From the NCBI GenBank assembly GCA_947650285.1, contig CANTFL010000320.1, forward strand, positions 62,001-126,000: a DNA stretch of 64,000 bases, given 5' to 3'. The DNA comes from Hyaloperonospora brassicae. Taxonomy: Eukaryota; Oomycota; Peronosporomycetes; Peronosporales; Peronosporaceae. Below, piece after piece: positions 10,748 to 26,300 of the stretch. Each line of letters starts with the position of its first letter. Positions within the stretch are counted from its first letter, which is position 1. The translations under genes were made by a program, and so were the position numbers. The notes under the pieces are model-generated. The model searched no databases. It saw only the letters and a program-made list of their open reading frames with translations, and was not told the origin of the DNA.

Positions 10748-11712
10748 GCATATGCAGAGCAGTGTGATGGCAGATAGATGTGTCTCTGCTCAGTGCAAGT
10801 GCATTTGCATGGGTAGGCTGCAACAATGACGCTTACGTATGCCAAGAAGCGCAGAGTGACCGGCGCTGTGGTAGCTCACAATAGTCAAGTACTAAGATAC
10901 GGTCATGTTTGCGTTTGTTCGCATAAACGTCTCTGCGTTCGCTTTTGGCGTAGTCAGGGTCCGACTGGCTGGGAATACCTGCCTAGTAGTTTGGCGTGAA
11001 TTCCCAGCATTTGCACCACCGTAGTATCGATGGCTACCATCTTTTTGTGACTCGATCGTGTTTGTGGCTGTCTGTAGTCGGAATTGAACAGTTTGCTGTT
11101 GCAGAGGAACTCGGAAATGTATTTATGAGTGTAAAGAAAACGTCACCTTTTCACTTGTCGCTGAGAATGTACAACGCAGTGCAATCCAAAGTCTCGACTA
11201 CACACCTAGTCAGCTTGTGCTTGACACATACCGCAGTGTCGACGGCGAAGGAGCAATCTTCGGTCTGAGGCATTTACCACGAAACAACTGCAGCGGCAAA
11301 CAAGCGTTGCGAGACCTGATCGTTTTTCCAGTCGCTCGATCCACACACAGCTTGTTTACAAGTCTCACGACATGAAGTAGGAACCATACAGTTGAAGCGC
11401 TCCCGGATCGGCGCGATCTTGACATATAAAATGGACTTCGTACGGATCAATCTCAATTCTGACCTTCCTCTCGCATAGCAACGAGTGGTGCAATCGATTG
11501 TGCCATGTATGATGTATATGTGCATTTATGTTGTTACAGGTATAGTACGTGTAGAAACGGTGGCTACCACGATTCTTGGTGCGTTGCCAGAGTTAACGTG
11601 TATCGAGAAACGTTTGCGTCCTACAAATAATCTACCCAGATATTCACCAAAACCTTGTGCTGTCAGCTGTTGCCACTTGCGTGGCGTCAACACAGAATGG
11701 ACATATCACTGG
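10748..11712. other. Intergenic, nothing recognised
   Basis: This is the 3' flank of HisRS up to the first solo LTR. It holds short open frames only, none with recognisable similarity. I found no tRNA-like cloverleaf by eye. Confidence 0.5.
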
Positions 11713-12169
11713 TGCAACGGGGTGGGCCCATTGGGTGTCATTGATAATAAATAATTCGATTTGAGTTCTATTGTAACTCTCATATCGATCAGTATGACTA
11801 ACCTAAGGGAATAATGATAAAATATTAGCTTTAAGGGGGATATATTAGGCCGCTCGACTAATTGGTTATTATTGGCCATGATATCGATTCAAGTAACCAC
11901 CAATCGCTCCTAGACGCGCGCAGAGGGCGGTGAACGAGAACCTACAAAGGAAATTGGATAGGTTAAGTAAGACAAAGAATGTTTAAGTAATAGAAACTTA
12001 CTGTATTCAAAACAGTATCGCTTTCCCTCGACTCTGAGCATCCTTTGCTCGCTCAGCTCTCTCGCTTCCTGCAGCTTTCACGTGTGTGTGACGTCCGCAA
12101 TCGCAGTCTCTCTTTTTTGCTAAGTACAAGGTAGTACCAGCAAATTTATAGGACGTATGCCACCTTACA
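11713..12169 (+). mobile_element. Solo LTR (family A), about 457 bp
   Basis: It starts TGCAACGGGGTGGGCCC and ends GCCACCTTACA, the decayed form of the TGTAACGGGGC...GCCCCGTTACA termini in sister copies. It shares the internal core CCACCAATCGCTCCTAGACG with the copies at 14,519, 33,056 and 33,728. It is flanked by ACTGG (11,708-11,712) and ACTGA (12,170-12,174), a 5-bp target duplication with one mismatch. No internal retrotransposon sequence adjoins it, so it is a solo LTR. Confidence 0.75.
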
Positions 12170-13029
12170 ACTGAGCAGCATTTGCTGCTCTTACCGCTGC
12201 CTGTTTATCGGCGGTCTGCATGCGGTGAAATTTCTGTCCACCGTCGATGGCGACTAAATCTTGCGCCAATGACTATGGTCGTGGTGGGTATAAGATCAAG
12301 CCTACGAGTGATGCCTGGTCGTTCGATGCGTGTCTAAAGTGCGGTTGTTCGGGTTCATCATTAGTAAGTGCCACGCTTGGGATAAAGCGATTCGAGATGT
12401 GGCTGACGGGGTGAGCTGCACCTCCTGAAATGGGTGAGCAGAGCGCACTACCCTCAGTAACACGTAACAGACTAAGTCTCTATCCAACGGAGACTGGACT
12501 AGTGTTTTCGGCATGTTCTTTGTCATCACCTTAGCGCCTTATAAACCATTGATTCGGGTTGAGAGGCACTTGTGGGGTGTGCCCGCATTCGCAATATGAT
12601 GTGATAGGGCTTCCGGGTACGCGATGAACTCGAAAACATTTACTTATAACAACAGTGTGGTATAGTAGTTAGCAAAATATATAGTCATTCAGCCTCGATG
12701 CACAAACACAACAAGCGCTGAGCCATGTCAGCGAAACGGTCTGTCACATTAGGATGAGTTCCTTCGCGGTTCGCCCCTTCAGGTTCAGTTGTGGATTTTG
12801 ACGAAGTAATTTTCCGCAAAAATTAATTTTTCCAGAAGCCTGTCTGAGCTCAGTAGCTTCTAAACCTTTCACCTTCTGTGAATTCACATTAAAGGGTAAA
12901 GTCTACGCCTTACGCGTATTTACAGGTCACCGGGCGTAGTTTACGCCCGACTAGAAGATATACGGTGCCCTCCGCTGAGACCCGCTGTCACTTAAGAAAA
13001 CAACTAAAAAAGGGTGCCTTATCCCGGGT
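12170..13029. other. Repeat-island spacer, no gene recognised
   Basis: AT-richer sequence between a solo LTR and an interspersed repeat. The short open frames show no similarity that I recognise. It is probably decayed transposon sequence. Confidence 0.4.
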
Positions 13030-13380
13030 CTCACCGGCTCGTCGTCGACAAGGCTCACACCGGCCCATGTATCGAGGTTTGCCGGCTCGTCGTCGACGAG
13101 ACGCTTTCTTCTCTGGTAGCAAGCGATAACCAATCTGGGGCTGCCTAGAATCTTGGCGCTACAGTCAAAACCTCTACAAGATATGCCTCTCGAGGTTTGA
13201 CGGCAGGCATGATCTAGCCCGCGCAGGGGCTTACCTTAAGTGGACGCTTGTCTTGGACCTATAAAATAGCGCACTATATTTATTCATCTCTTTTGCCACA
13301 TCGCTGGGCCGTTTTAGGTGTCTTTCTGTCCTTCTACTAGTTCTTTATACAAACAAAATGATGAAAATGACGTCTGATCT
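13030..13380 (+). repeat. Interspersed repeat, related to 1,305-1,600
   Basis: Same orientation as 1,305-1,600, sharing the CTCGAGGTT-GACGGCA segment, CTTACCTTAAG and the C/T-rich end. The motif CCGGCTCGTCGTCGAC occurs twice within it, at 13,034-13,049 and 13,082-13,097. No coding capacity is apparent. Confidence 0.55.
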
Positions 13381-14513
13381 TCCGGTTCTCTACACTTTTC
13401 CGCGACTTCTCCAACCTCCGATTCTCTGACCCCGAATTTGCCTTCCTCCAGTTCGCCGTCCTTTTAGATAGTTCACCTGTTTATAGATTTTGATGAAAAT
13501 GTCTCTACATCACAACAGAGGCTGGACCAATGGAAAGGATACAACGGCAGAAAGCGTAGTAGCGGCGGTTCGGAGCAGTGCAAAACTCACCAGTACTTCT
13601 GAATGCACCCGTTTCGAAGCAAAGTCACCAAAATGCCACCAGATTGGCAAGTAAATCTGCGAAAACAATGGTCACATTGTTAAGGGGTCCAAGCGGTTAT
13701 AAAATTTCTCTCAGCAGATGTAATCGGTCCTCTTTTCGGCAAATCTAGTCCATCCAGGTTGTACGTTAAGTATTGACACAGCGTAGCGCCAGCATTTTGT
13801 TCGCAGACCCGAGGGTTAATTCACGAACATTTCGCATGATCTCTCACGTCTATAGAGCCGATGTAGCTGCATCTCATGCGCTCCGGAGTTGAACAAAGTC
13901 GAGTGATCATGCATTGCGGAATTGATTAGATTTATGAGATGTGTAATGGGTATTGGAGTGTAGTGGTGTTATATCGACTCCAATAACGTGCGCTTAAAAT
14001 CACATCATTTGCCTAGCAAGTCAAGGAATCAGGCAAATTCTGAAAATACATTTACAGGAGTGCCTTTAGATGCCGAATGAGTTGCTGCTGGCTGTAAATT
14101 GTGCGTCTAAAACCCCTGAGAGTATAGCTCTCACCGTTGCACATATAAAAAGTTGGATCTTAAAGTTGCCGGAAGTAACCAGTAGCGACATTCTGGACAG
14201 CGATGTGACGGTCCTTCGAGTCGGCAAGTTACTGCGTCAGTCGATCAATCAGTCGGTCACGCAATTCACGATACCAGCATTCATATAAGAACTGAATTGT
14301 AGGCCGCAGAAAGGCATTCATCTCGATTCTCAACCGTTTGAACCGCTGCATGATTTAAACGAGCTATCGACTTGTACAACCGAGTTAATTAGCTTCGTGG
14401 TCTTGAGAGTAGCATCTTCTAATATCTCAGACTCTTTTCTTAGTCGTTGTCAGGCGATAGCTTAAGTCAACTGACTCCTCTATGGTATCTTGAATGTGCC
14501 GACGAAGTGAAGC
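13381..14513. other. Repeat-island spacer, no gene recognised
   Basis: It contains short open frames only (the longest is 72 codons at 14,070-14,288), none recognisable. It is likely old transposon sequence that received the solo LTR at 14,519. Confidence 0.4.
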
Positions 14514-14518
14514 ATTCT

Positions 14519-14910
14519 TGTAACGGGGCGGCCCGTTACATGGAAATTGCCATTGGAGAAATAATGACAATAAAGAATATTATGTTGAATATTCTTTTAA
14601 CAATATCACCAATAGTGGTGATATTGATGGGTCGACCAAAGAGTCTGTTCATTGGTTGATATCTTATTGATATTAACCCACCGATCGCCGCAAGACGCGC
14701 GCAATGAGTGGTGACGAGACGTCACCATTCACTCAGTTAGATTAGTATAATTAAGTTAAGTCAAATTGAGAGACAGTAGTTAAAGACTTAATTATATTAA
14801 TATAACAGTTCTACTTTTACCTTACCTACGCTTCCTCGTTTGCCTCGTGTACGTCTGTCGGGCGCACCAAAACCCTTGCGTTAAGTTCACGCAAGGGTGT
14901 GCCCGTTACT
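14519..14910 (+). mobile_element. Solo LTR (family A), 392 bp
   Basis: It starts TGTAACGGGGCGGCCCGTTACA and ends GTGTGCCCGTTACT. It is flanked by a perfect 5-bp target duplication, ATTCT, at 14,514-14,518 and 14,911-14,915. It is very similar along its whole length to 33,056-33,446, including ATTGGTTGATATC, GACGCGCGCAATGAGTGGTG, and a terminal hairpin around CCCTTGCGTTAAG-CGCAAGGG. No internal domain adjoins it. Confidence 0.9.
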
Positions 14911-14915
14911 ATTCT

Positions 14916-17900
14916 GGCAATGAATGTCGTACATAGACACCATATTCACAGGGAGTCATAGGGATGAGCGATATCAGCAGCTTATAGGGTAATTGAGTCA
15001 GCAAAAGTTCGAGTCCGAAGAATTGACTGTCACCAAGACGGACCGAAAAGAGGGCGAGACGAATACGACAAGTCGCGGTCACCTGATTCCCTCTATCTCG
15101 CTACATTGCATAAGCTTAACGAGACTATAGATAAGGCCGAAAGGTTCCGACTTTTCCGTAGACTCACGGGTGCAAAAGTAGAGAGGATGGGAGTCTTGGA
15201 TGCTGTCGACCGGAACCACACCAAACCCAAAAGACTGGAATAATTCGTGTTGGATGACAAATAAAAAATACTGATTCGCCCTGAACTTGGCCAGTCAAGA
15301 GCGGTGGGATCGGCAAAGGTGATGATGTTGCAGCTCCATATCCAGTCTCATCGTGACAGACACAGTCAACGAATCAATGCGGACAATGACGAAGTTTGAC
15401 CAACGATAAACGACGAATCGACATTTGCTAAGTATGGTCAATGGTCGACTGTCTAAATAACGAGAATATAGCGTCGATAAAGGTCGCAAGTCAGTAAGTG
15501 AGCAGGAAGAGATCACATCTGCATATCAGTGGTTTCTTCCATGATAAGGGTAAGTGGCTAGAATAAATGATTTAGATGAAGAGCGGCAAATGCGGAGATA
15601 AACGCTAATTAGTAGAGAAACTCGCCCGTTAGGATCGCATCACGACTGGCAATTGCGGTGTAGAATATGCTCAAGGGAGCGTATTCCACAGAATTTGACC
15701 GTCGGTAAACAAGTTTATCGGCGATTATAAAGTCGGCGAACTGTATGTCGGCGAACACGCGAAGATAGCGTAGAGTGCTGGACGATCGAATATTAAGTAC
15801 ATCAGGATTGATTTTGAGGAAACAGGAAAAGGACAGAAAGCCACCTAAAACGGACCAGCAATGTAGCAAAAGAGATAAACTAATGCAGTGCAGATCTATT
15901 TAGTTTCAATACACGCGTACACATACGGGTATGTCCCTTCGTGGGACAGATTGTACCTGGCATCGAACCTCAAGAGGCATCAGCTTGTAAAATATTAGAC
16001 TGGTAGCGCCAAGAATAAAGTGGACTCGAGTGGCAACCACTACTAGTAAACGTTGAGTCTTGTCATTCGGCAAGCCGGCAATCAACAGACGGTACCGTTT
16101 GGGCCTTGTCAAGTGGCAAACTTTGGGTTCCAATTGATGGTATCGTGACGTCTCGTCAAGTGACGTGCCTGTGAGCTTAGTAGACGGACCCTTTCAATCT
16201 CTTCATTTGATAAGATGGTGGTTCTCAGCCGAGATCACCGTGCTTCTTACAGTCGAGCGCAAACTGCGTCTGGTGGAGACCAGTAAAGTGCGATCGAAGT
16301 CCATCTTTTGCTTGGTGCGAAGTCACAGAAAAGGTGCAACATAGAAGCTGCTGAGCTCAGTCGGGTTTCTGAAGGAATAAATTGCGATTTGTCAGATAGA
16401 TGAGAGCCATAAGTGCGCGAGAAGGAGCAAGCTGAGAAGGGAAATCGTTCGATCCTGACGTAAAAGACGAACTTTCCCGACTTCCTCGGCGATATTATTG
16501 TGTTGGTGCGTTGGGACTGTATTATTACAATTTTGGAGATGTCCTGTACTATGACGAGCCTGTAACAAGACCATGGATATTGAGGAAGCACAAGATTCAG
16601 AATAATAGATTCAACAAAACCAAATAAAAATCTAAGCACGAAAAAGATGCGGGCACTGACTGTCTGAGAAAGGAGCGATGACAAAAAGCAAACACTTGAC
16701 AGGAAGAAAGTCCCTAAAGTACTGCTTGACGGAGTAAGACAAAGGTGAGAGCATCGTTGAGTCATTTCAGGACGAGACCGCGTGAAGCTACCATTTCGCA
16801 AGAATTCTAGCGCGACGAGTCTCAAGCCTCGAGAGAAGGACATATGTTCATGAAGCAGTCGAGTTCATGTATACTCATTGTATAGGACGATCAGACTGCC
16901 ACTGTCCAGACTATGTATGACCCATACGAGAATGACGGTTGTATTTAATCTGATCGAGCCGACGGCGTCGCGGAAGTGGTGTTATATACGTGAGAGCGAT
17001 AATCCGATGGGCGCAGAGGGTGTTGCAAAAGTATAGCTGAAGTACGAGAACTACCACTCAACTAATGTTTTGAATACAATCCGTCACGATGATATCCGCG
17101 TTGACATCCAAAATATGTAAATGTCGTGAAACGCGCCCACCCCGTCCCACAGACTGTCACATTTGTTGATAGTGGCATCACCTCGTCACTATGTGAGGAT
17201 GCTCTTGCAAACGTTGTCGCCGATAGAACCTCCAACCAGCTTCGAGTAGCTGTCATGGTATGAAAGCTCTGGATCAAATAATGCTTGGCGCTTCTTCTCG
17301 TAGATACGCAATCACACCCACTTTCGGCCGTGCTCCGATCATAAAATGCTACCGAAACGAGACACCGCGTTGACGGTGCGTGTCTGACAAAGCTTCGATT
17401 CCGTAAAGAGCGCTTTACCAGTACGTTACTACCACGATAGATGATCACGTAGCTGATGAGTCAGCCTGCATTCCAAGGGGTGAGGCGAACGACGAACGAA
17501 CGGAGCCTGCAAGATGATACCATGGCTCTTACCCGATCAACTACACGCAGAAGGGTCCAGAAGCGACAAACATGCCAAGTCGTATGCGCAACACAAGCTT
17601 TTGTGCTAATGTAATCAATACCATAAGCTTCGTAGAAGTCGCGTCACAAAAGTGCGTGCGGCGACTTTCCGATGCTTTTCGTGTCGACCCGCCAGAACCT
17701 CCGACACCATCGAAAGCTAAGAAACGATCACGTGGTGTCCTTCGTACAAAAGTGACTGCGATGTTGTCGTATCATATGAGCTCATGCTTCTTGTGTGTGT
17801 CGACCGAACAGAGGGCTCTTCTATTCGTTATTTTTGCACCCACGCAAACGAATGCCGTTCGACGTGGGTGCTGAGTCATCGGGTCGACTCAGCCAGTACC

Positions 17901-18086
17901 TGATCAACGTGCTGCTCCACTTGCATTCCCCTTGGCCGATATCGTGGAGATTGTTCCTCAATCTTTTGCTTACTCGATGTGTCTCTGTGCAGATAGAATG
18001 CCTCGACGTTTTCGTCGCAATTTCCACGATGCATCAGCCCAACTGCTGGTTCGGCACACTTTTCCATCGCAGCCGCTCCAGTCACG
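14916..18086. other. Decayed repeat sequence and spacer upstream of malic enzyme
   Basis: About 3.2 kb without a recognisable gene. The part up to about 17,100 reads as decayed transposon sequence: many stops in all frames, and a segment near 16,500 containing GTTGTGTTGGTGCGTTGGGACTG-like wording that recurs near 51,130. The longest open frame, 198 codons on the minus strand (16,843-16,247), has no recognisable domain. From about 17,500 the composition changes toward that of the genic regions, but I identify no protein. Confidence 0.4.
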
Positions 18087-20037
<1,951 letters not shown>

Positions 20038-23000
20038 TGACAACTTGTCGCGCGCTAGTCGTGCTGGATGCAGCTTATCGTGTAGTCGTTAGTGGTGGAA
20101 ACGACAGGACGACTGGCCTGGCCCAAAGTACACGTACGATAGCTGATCCCGAGCCACGCACGAATATCTATGAACGCTCGAGTTGGATCGCGCTACTTTT
20201 CCCCCATCTTATCACTGTTCGTTCTATCCTGCGTCGTGACTTCCGTGTGACTCACTCACTCAGTGCGTCCTGAGCTTTCTTGTTGCGTCATAACACGAAT
20301 GCGAGGCGAGGCGCTGTTGCGATACACTGGTAACGTTAGGGACATGTTCCTCGACCACTGTGTGCGAAAAGCTCACGTCACATGAACTTCGGCGAGTGCA
20401 TTTCTGGGGCTCTACTTGCGATGTCTCACATTAGTTCCATGCTCGTCTGCATCCATCCAGAAGTGGTGCCGGCCAAGACTATCGGATGAGAGAGATGTGC
20501 GATATAACGTCATCTACAACGGAGCATGAACATGGTACGAGAGTTTAATTGTCTTCGGACTTGGTTTCGATCAATACAGTCCGTTCTCTGGCTTCTTCGC
20601 GAGCTTTGTAAGTTTCTGTATCAATGAAAGTACCTGACGTCAGCTGACAACTGGAGCTGCACCAACGTATGGTCAATCACACATGTGTGTGTGTGGACAG
20701 ACCTCTCGATGCTGATGGGTCTACCTGGTTTCTCGATTGTTTCCAGCACTTGGGCATCTCGCCAGTTGTTCCGAAACAAGTCAGTACGGCTGACAGTCTC
20801 AGTCTCCGTGTCTAGCTCGGCCCTTGTCAGACTTTCCACACACGGCCAAGTTCGCACTTTGCTACGCTTGTCACCACGCAACACACTCATGCCCGTGGCT
20901 TTGTTATCGACCATCTGATGTGTGGCCATCGCTACAAGAGAGTGCTCGAGGTCATGATGTATCGTCTTGGTGATGCAACATTTGATGGTTTCTTTCTTAC
21001 CTGTCGGTCAATGTCGGCGCTTTACACGATCTCGCCCATCGTCTGCTCCTTTGTCAATAGTAGCTCAAAGCAGTCGTTGATAGACTACCAACGCTCCAGC
21101 CAAAGCGAATACACTGCTAGCCACAAAACAGCACAAAGAGTACAGGGGTAGCGCTAGAGCGGAGTGGATTCTTCCACACGATGGCATGAGTCTTCTCCCG
21201 CTGTGTAGACTTCAAGCAAAACTAATGGCGACCTCACCGTTACCTCATCGCCAGTCACCGGTGCTACTGGCACTAGACACGACTCACAGCACACTGCAGC
21301 TCTCTATTCGTGCCCGGTACAACAAGTGCCATCACAACAAGCTCCAGGTAGCATGGCCCGACGTTGTAGTGACCGCGGCCACTGCAAGCTGCGCGAAAGA
21401 TTGTACCGGTCTTCCAGATTGAGCTGCTTTCTCCAGCAGTACGTCGTTTACCTTGACGGGTAACGAACGTCTCTCACTCGCTACAGAGTCGATATATCTT
21501 CACCAGTTTCAATCTAGAGCAAGGTAAACTGTAGCACAGCACGTCAAAGATGCCACCATGAGTTTGTCCGTCGTCATTGTTCAGCCAGACATACGTGCGG
21601 CAAAAGCCGCGTCGTAGTGGCAACGTGCAACTCAGAAGCTGTTGGTCGTGGTAACATCGTGGACTACCACGGCCTCGTTCAATACGAGTATGGGCCAGTA
21701 ATTCGAGCTCTGGATATGCGGTACCACGCGACTTGACGTTGGCCGCTCCTCTTCTTCCGACCACACATGCGACTGGCCGACTATCGAGGCGATGGTGAGC
21801 GTTTCGTCCGAAAAGAAGGCGTGCGACTAGCCATCACATCGTCAAACTGTCTTGATGTCGTCTTCTGCGACGATAACGCAAACGTTTTGCACTGCTTTGA
21901 ACAGCTTTTCGAAAGTGTCCGCTCGCTCAAAGCCATGTACACTTTTACAAGTCGTACCGGCAGTGGTACACGCAGAATCGTCAACCACACAACAGGGGAC
22001 GAAACCGAAACATCTGGCGCGTCTCATCGCGCCCGTTCTGTTTGTAGGTCGTCCTAGACACCATCGCATTCAAGGTCCGTTCCTTGAAACGACCATCCGT
22101 GCGTCCATCTGTCAACATCTGAGATGCAGTTGTAGCTTACGGGTGTCATATAGACGACACTGCAGCAAACGCTCAGCTCCACAAAAGACTGTCGAGCACC
22201 GAAAGTTGCTGCATGTGAATCCTGCACTTTGGACCTGTAGCCCCAGATGATTGGCAACACATGCGGTTGCACTCGTATGAGATAAAAGACTGCGCATGTG
22301 CGGCAACTTTTCCTGAATGGCAGCGAGCAGTGGCAAATCTGGTAACATATCAGATTACTTCCTCTGTGAGCCTTCGTCAACGATGCAGCAACGGAAAAAC
22401 AGGATGCATCGGCGAAGAGCATGGGAAAGCTGAAGGTAAGCGCAGCTTATCCACGGCCGTATCACATGTCTGACTGCATCTTTCATGATTCTTCATGAGG
22501 CTCTTGGTCACGTCCAACGTGGCCGTTGCTTTGCTCGAATCAAGTACATGCAAAGACATGGTACTGCTCTAGCAGTGCTACTGAACATAGCGTTATTACC
22601 AGCGCTACTTTACGGCAACAAGCGCAGTCTTGGAAGCAACAGCCCCTGTCGTCGTCTTACGTTGCCGTGCAACTTCAGCCAGCCGCGCGTCCATGACCCT
22701 CACCCGACCACGCGTTGCTCTTTCCTTGACCATCATCACCTTGTGCAATCTATAAGCAGCTTCGAGAAAACAGAAGGCGGGGCGGGCGTCGGAAGCAGTA
22801 CCTGACTGGAAAAGACCGACAACACAAGCGACTCGCATGGTTACATCAGTCGTGCACCAAGTGAGTCCGGCGCTTGTTTCGTCGGTGCTCAACCGACCCG
22901 CGACATTGTAGTGCCTCTGCTTTTGCCCACAGACCGACGCACTACGTCGTGTTTTGTAACAAAGCGTCGGGCATAGTCAAACCAAGTCCACCACACACAC

Positions 23001-23320
23001 CCTCCCTCCCTCCCAATCCTCAGTGCCCCGTCGTCAGCTATGCATAGCGCCAAAACGACAAGAAAATAAAAACTGACGAAAGAAGCAAAACAACGCAAAA
23101 CAACGCAAAGCAAACCACAGCTACAACCGCAGCTCCGACCGCCGCCACCTACAAACCCGACCGCGAACCTACAAAACGAGCCCACCCCACCCCGCGCCAC
23201 CCCACACAAGCAAACGATTCAGCTTCGTCAGTGGGCAAACCAGAGCTCGAGACGACGGACGGCCCATCATCCCACACGCACTCCCGCACCCGCTCGCTCG
23301 CTCTCGCTCTCGTCCCTCCC
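20038..23320. other. Large intergenic region, no confident gene
   Basis: About 3.3 kb lie between malic enzyme and the MAPK fusion. Open frames of 70-130 codons occur on both strands (for example minus 20,621-20,929 and plus 21,852-22,250), but none contains a motif I recognise. Their overlap on both strands argues against all of them being genes. The last 300 bases (about 23,000-23,320) are C/A-rich and look like the leader of the kinase gene. Confidence 0.45.
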
Positions 23321-26300
23321 ATGGACGCGGCCGCGCTAGCGCTCCCGGCACAGGGACGCGACCTGCTCCTCCACGCGCTCGCCACGAGCTCCGCGACGAC
23401 CACTGCAGCCAGTACCAGTGTCAGTCTTGCGACCCCCACGACGACGACGACGACCGCCGCGACGGGCAGAGCTGCTGCGCCCACGCCGTCAGGTCGCGGC
23501 CTCACGCCCTACGCGTCGTCCAACATGGACGACATGCTCATGGACTCGTCGTCGGCCTCGACCTCTGCCGTCCCGACGCACGAGGTGCACTGGGAGGGCT
23601 ACGTGCGCAAGAAGGGGGACTGGCTGCCGCGCTGGGAGGAGCGCTACCTGATCCTCGACGGCCCGACGCTCACGTACTACAACTCGAAGGAGGACGCGCG
23701 CAGTGCGCGGAACCTGCGCGGCCGGATGCTCGTGCTGCGGGTCCGGCCCGAGAACTACGGCAAAGCCCACGGCTTCTTCCTCGAGACGCAGAGCCACAAG
23801 CACTTTCACCTGTGCTGCTCGTCGGCGCTCGAGAAGGACATGTGGCTCGAGATGATGCAAGCGGCGATCGACGAGGGCGGGAAACACGGCAGCGGCGGCG
23901 GCAGCAGAACGCCGTCGATCGAGGGCCTCGAGGCGCTGCAGATGCAGACGAGCCCCACGCAAGTGGACCTGCGCGGCTTTTACTTTGCGTTCCGCCAGCT
24001 GCTCATCTCGCACGCGTCGTCGCCGCAGTTTTTCCCAAAGCTGTCGCGGGACGTGGTGCTCACGTCAAACTACGCGCCGACAGTGCCGTTCTGGGGCGAG
24101 TACCACGGACTCGACGGCGTGCTGCACTTTTTTTCCATCTTGTACGAGACGGTGGAGGTCACGGCGTTCTTTGTGACGGACATTGCGCAGGCAAAAGAAG
24201 GCTGCACGGCGGTGGTGGCGGGTCGAGAGACCATGAAGAACCGGGACAATGGACGCAAGTTCACGCAGCAGTGGCAGCACACGATCGAGTTTGCACCGGA
24301 CGGACGGGTCAAGAGTCTGACGATCTCGGCGGACCCGATTGCTGCCTCGGCGGTCTTTGGCTGCAATGCTACGTCCAGTCTGTCGCTGCCCATGGCTGCC
24401 GTTGTGGGCAACACAGTGCACGACAACCCCGCGGGACGGCTTCATGTCGTTGTGTTTCGTGGCGAGCAGATTTCGGATCAGGGGTTCATCGATGAGGACG
24501 AGCAGACGGATGGACCGGAGGCTGACGACGAGCAGCGGACGTCGAGCCGTCGGATCTTCTTGGGACTGCGCTTGGTGACAGATGGCAAGACGAACGTCTA
24601 TGCACCGACGTCGTCGGCAAACTGCGTGGCGCGGACACGCACGTGCGACCCAGTTGAAGCACGCGATCCAAAGTGGAATTCGAAGCACGAGATTCCGTTT
24701 GCCGGCTCGTCTCGGGGGAAGCCGTGCTTTATTCTGATTGAAGCGTGGGAAGTGATGGACGGCGATGGAACTGTCGAGGCCTTGGAGCGTGTCATTGGCG
24801 TCGCCAAGGTCAATCTTGCGCCGTTCCTGGCACTGGCCAGTACTTCGCGAACGGTTCGCGAGAGTGTGATTCACACGGACATTGCTCGTGGCGCTGTGCC
24901 ACAGTGGTATACGTTGTTGTCCGCGAACGAGGCAAAGTTCACTTGTGGGCGTGTCCAGCTCAGCATCAGCTTTGAGGCCTCGATGTCCTCATTTGCTGCA
25001 ATGTCTCGCTCGAATCTCGCAAGTTCAATGCGGAGCGGTATGGATGCGAATTCGCCTGGTTTGGATTCGAATGCGCCAACGCCGCAGGTTCGTCCGCCAG
25101 GGTCAGCAGTGCAGTCGATGAGCCACCGCGTTGCGCTGGCCCGTGGTTGCTCTTTCCGCGACACGAAGCGGGACAATCACCAGTTCCGGGTGGGAAACAC
25201 AAACTTTGATGTTCCGAAGCGCTACCAGATGATCAAGGCTGTAGGCCAAGGCGCTTATGGCTGTGTGATTGCTGCTAGTGACACGGAGACAGGCCAAGCA
25301 CTTGCCATCAAGAACATTCCGAACGCGTTCAACGACCTCATTGACGCGAAACGCATCCTCCGTGAAATCCGCCTCATGCGCCACTTGAACCACCCGAACT
25401 TGGTAAATTTGCTTGACCTGCTTCGCCCACCGACTCTGCAAGAGTTCAATGACGTTTACATTGTGACAGATCTTATGGAAACCGATCTGCACCGCGTCAT
25501 TCATTCGAACCAATCGATTAGCGACGATCATGTGCAGTACTTTTTGTACCAGATGCTGGTTGCTATCAACTACGTGCACTCTGCTGAGGTGCTGCACCGT
25601 GATTTGAAGCCATCCAATATCCTGGTGAACTCGGACTGCGACTTGAAGCTGTGCGACTTTGGCCTTGCTCGCGGCATTCAGGGTATGGACTCTGGTCTTA
25701 CAGAGTACGTCGTGACCCGGTGGTACCGCGCCCCCGAGCTGCTGCTGTCGTCGAAGTATGATAAACAAATGGACGTGTGGGCCATTGGATGCATTTTGGC
25801 AGAAATGCTTGGACGGCGGCCGCTTTTTCCTGGCCATGACTATTTGCACCAGCTGAAGATTATCATGGACGTTGTTGGCTCACCGTCCGAAGACTCGCTC
25901 GATTTCATTACCAACCCCAAAGCGAAGCGATTCATCTTGCGTCAGCCGAAGAAACCGAAGGTGTCACTATCGTCCGTATATCCGCGTGCCACACCACATT
26001 GCCTGGATCTGCTCGAGAAGATGCTGATATTTGATCCACGAAAACGCATTACGATCCAGGATGCCCTCGCGCATCCGTACTTGAGTTTGGTGCGCGATCG
26101 ATCTGTGGAGAAGACATGCCCATCGCCATTTGACTTTGCATTTGAGAATTCCGACTTGACGAAGCAGAAGCTGCAGGAACTTATTTTCGAGGATGTATGC
26201 GCGTTCCACCCAGATGCTCGCATCAACGATCCAGTTGTACCAACTGCTGCCTCTACTGCGAGCAATGCTTCAAGTCGATCCCATGGCCACGCCCGAGCTG

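Noticed and set aside
16247..16843. 198-codon minus-strand open frame in the repeat island
   Set aside because: It has an ATG but no recognisable domain, hydrophobic runs without clear helix spacing, and lies in sequence that resembles other decayed repeats.
23231..23320. Upstream extension of the MAPK fusion by 30 codons
   Set aside because: It starts with GTG. The first ATG in frame, at 23,321, has a better context.
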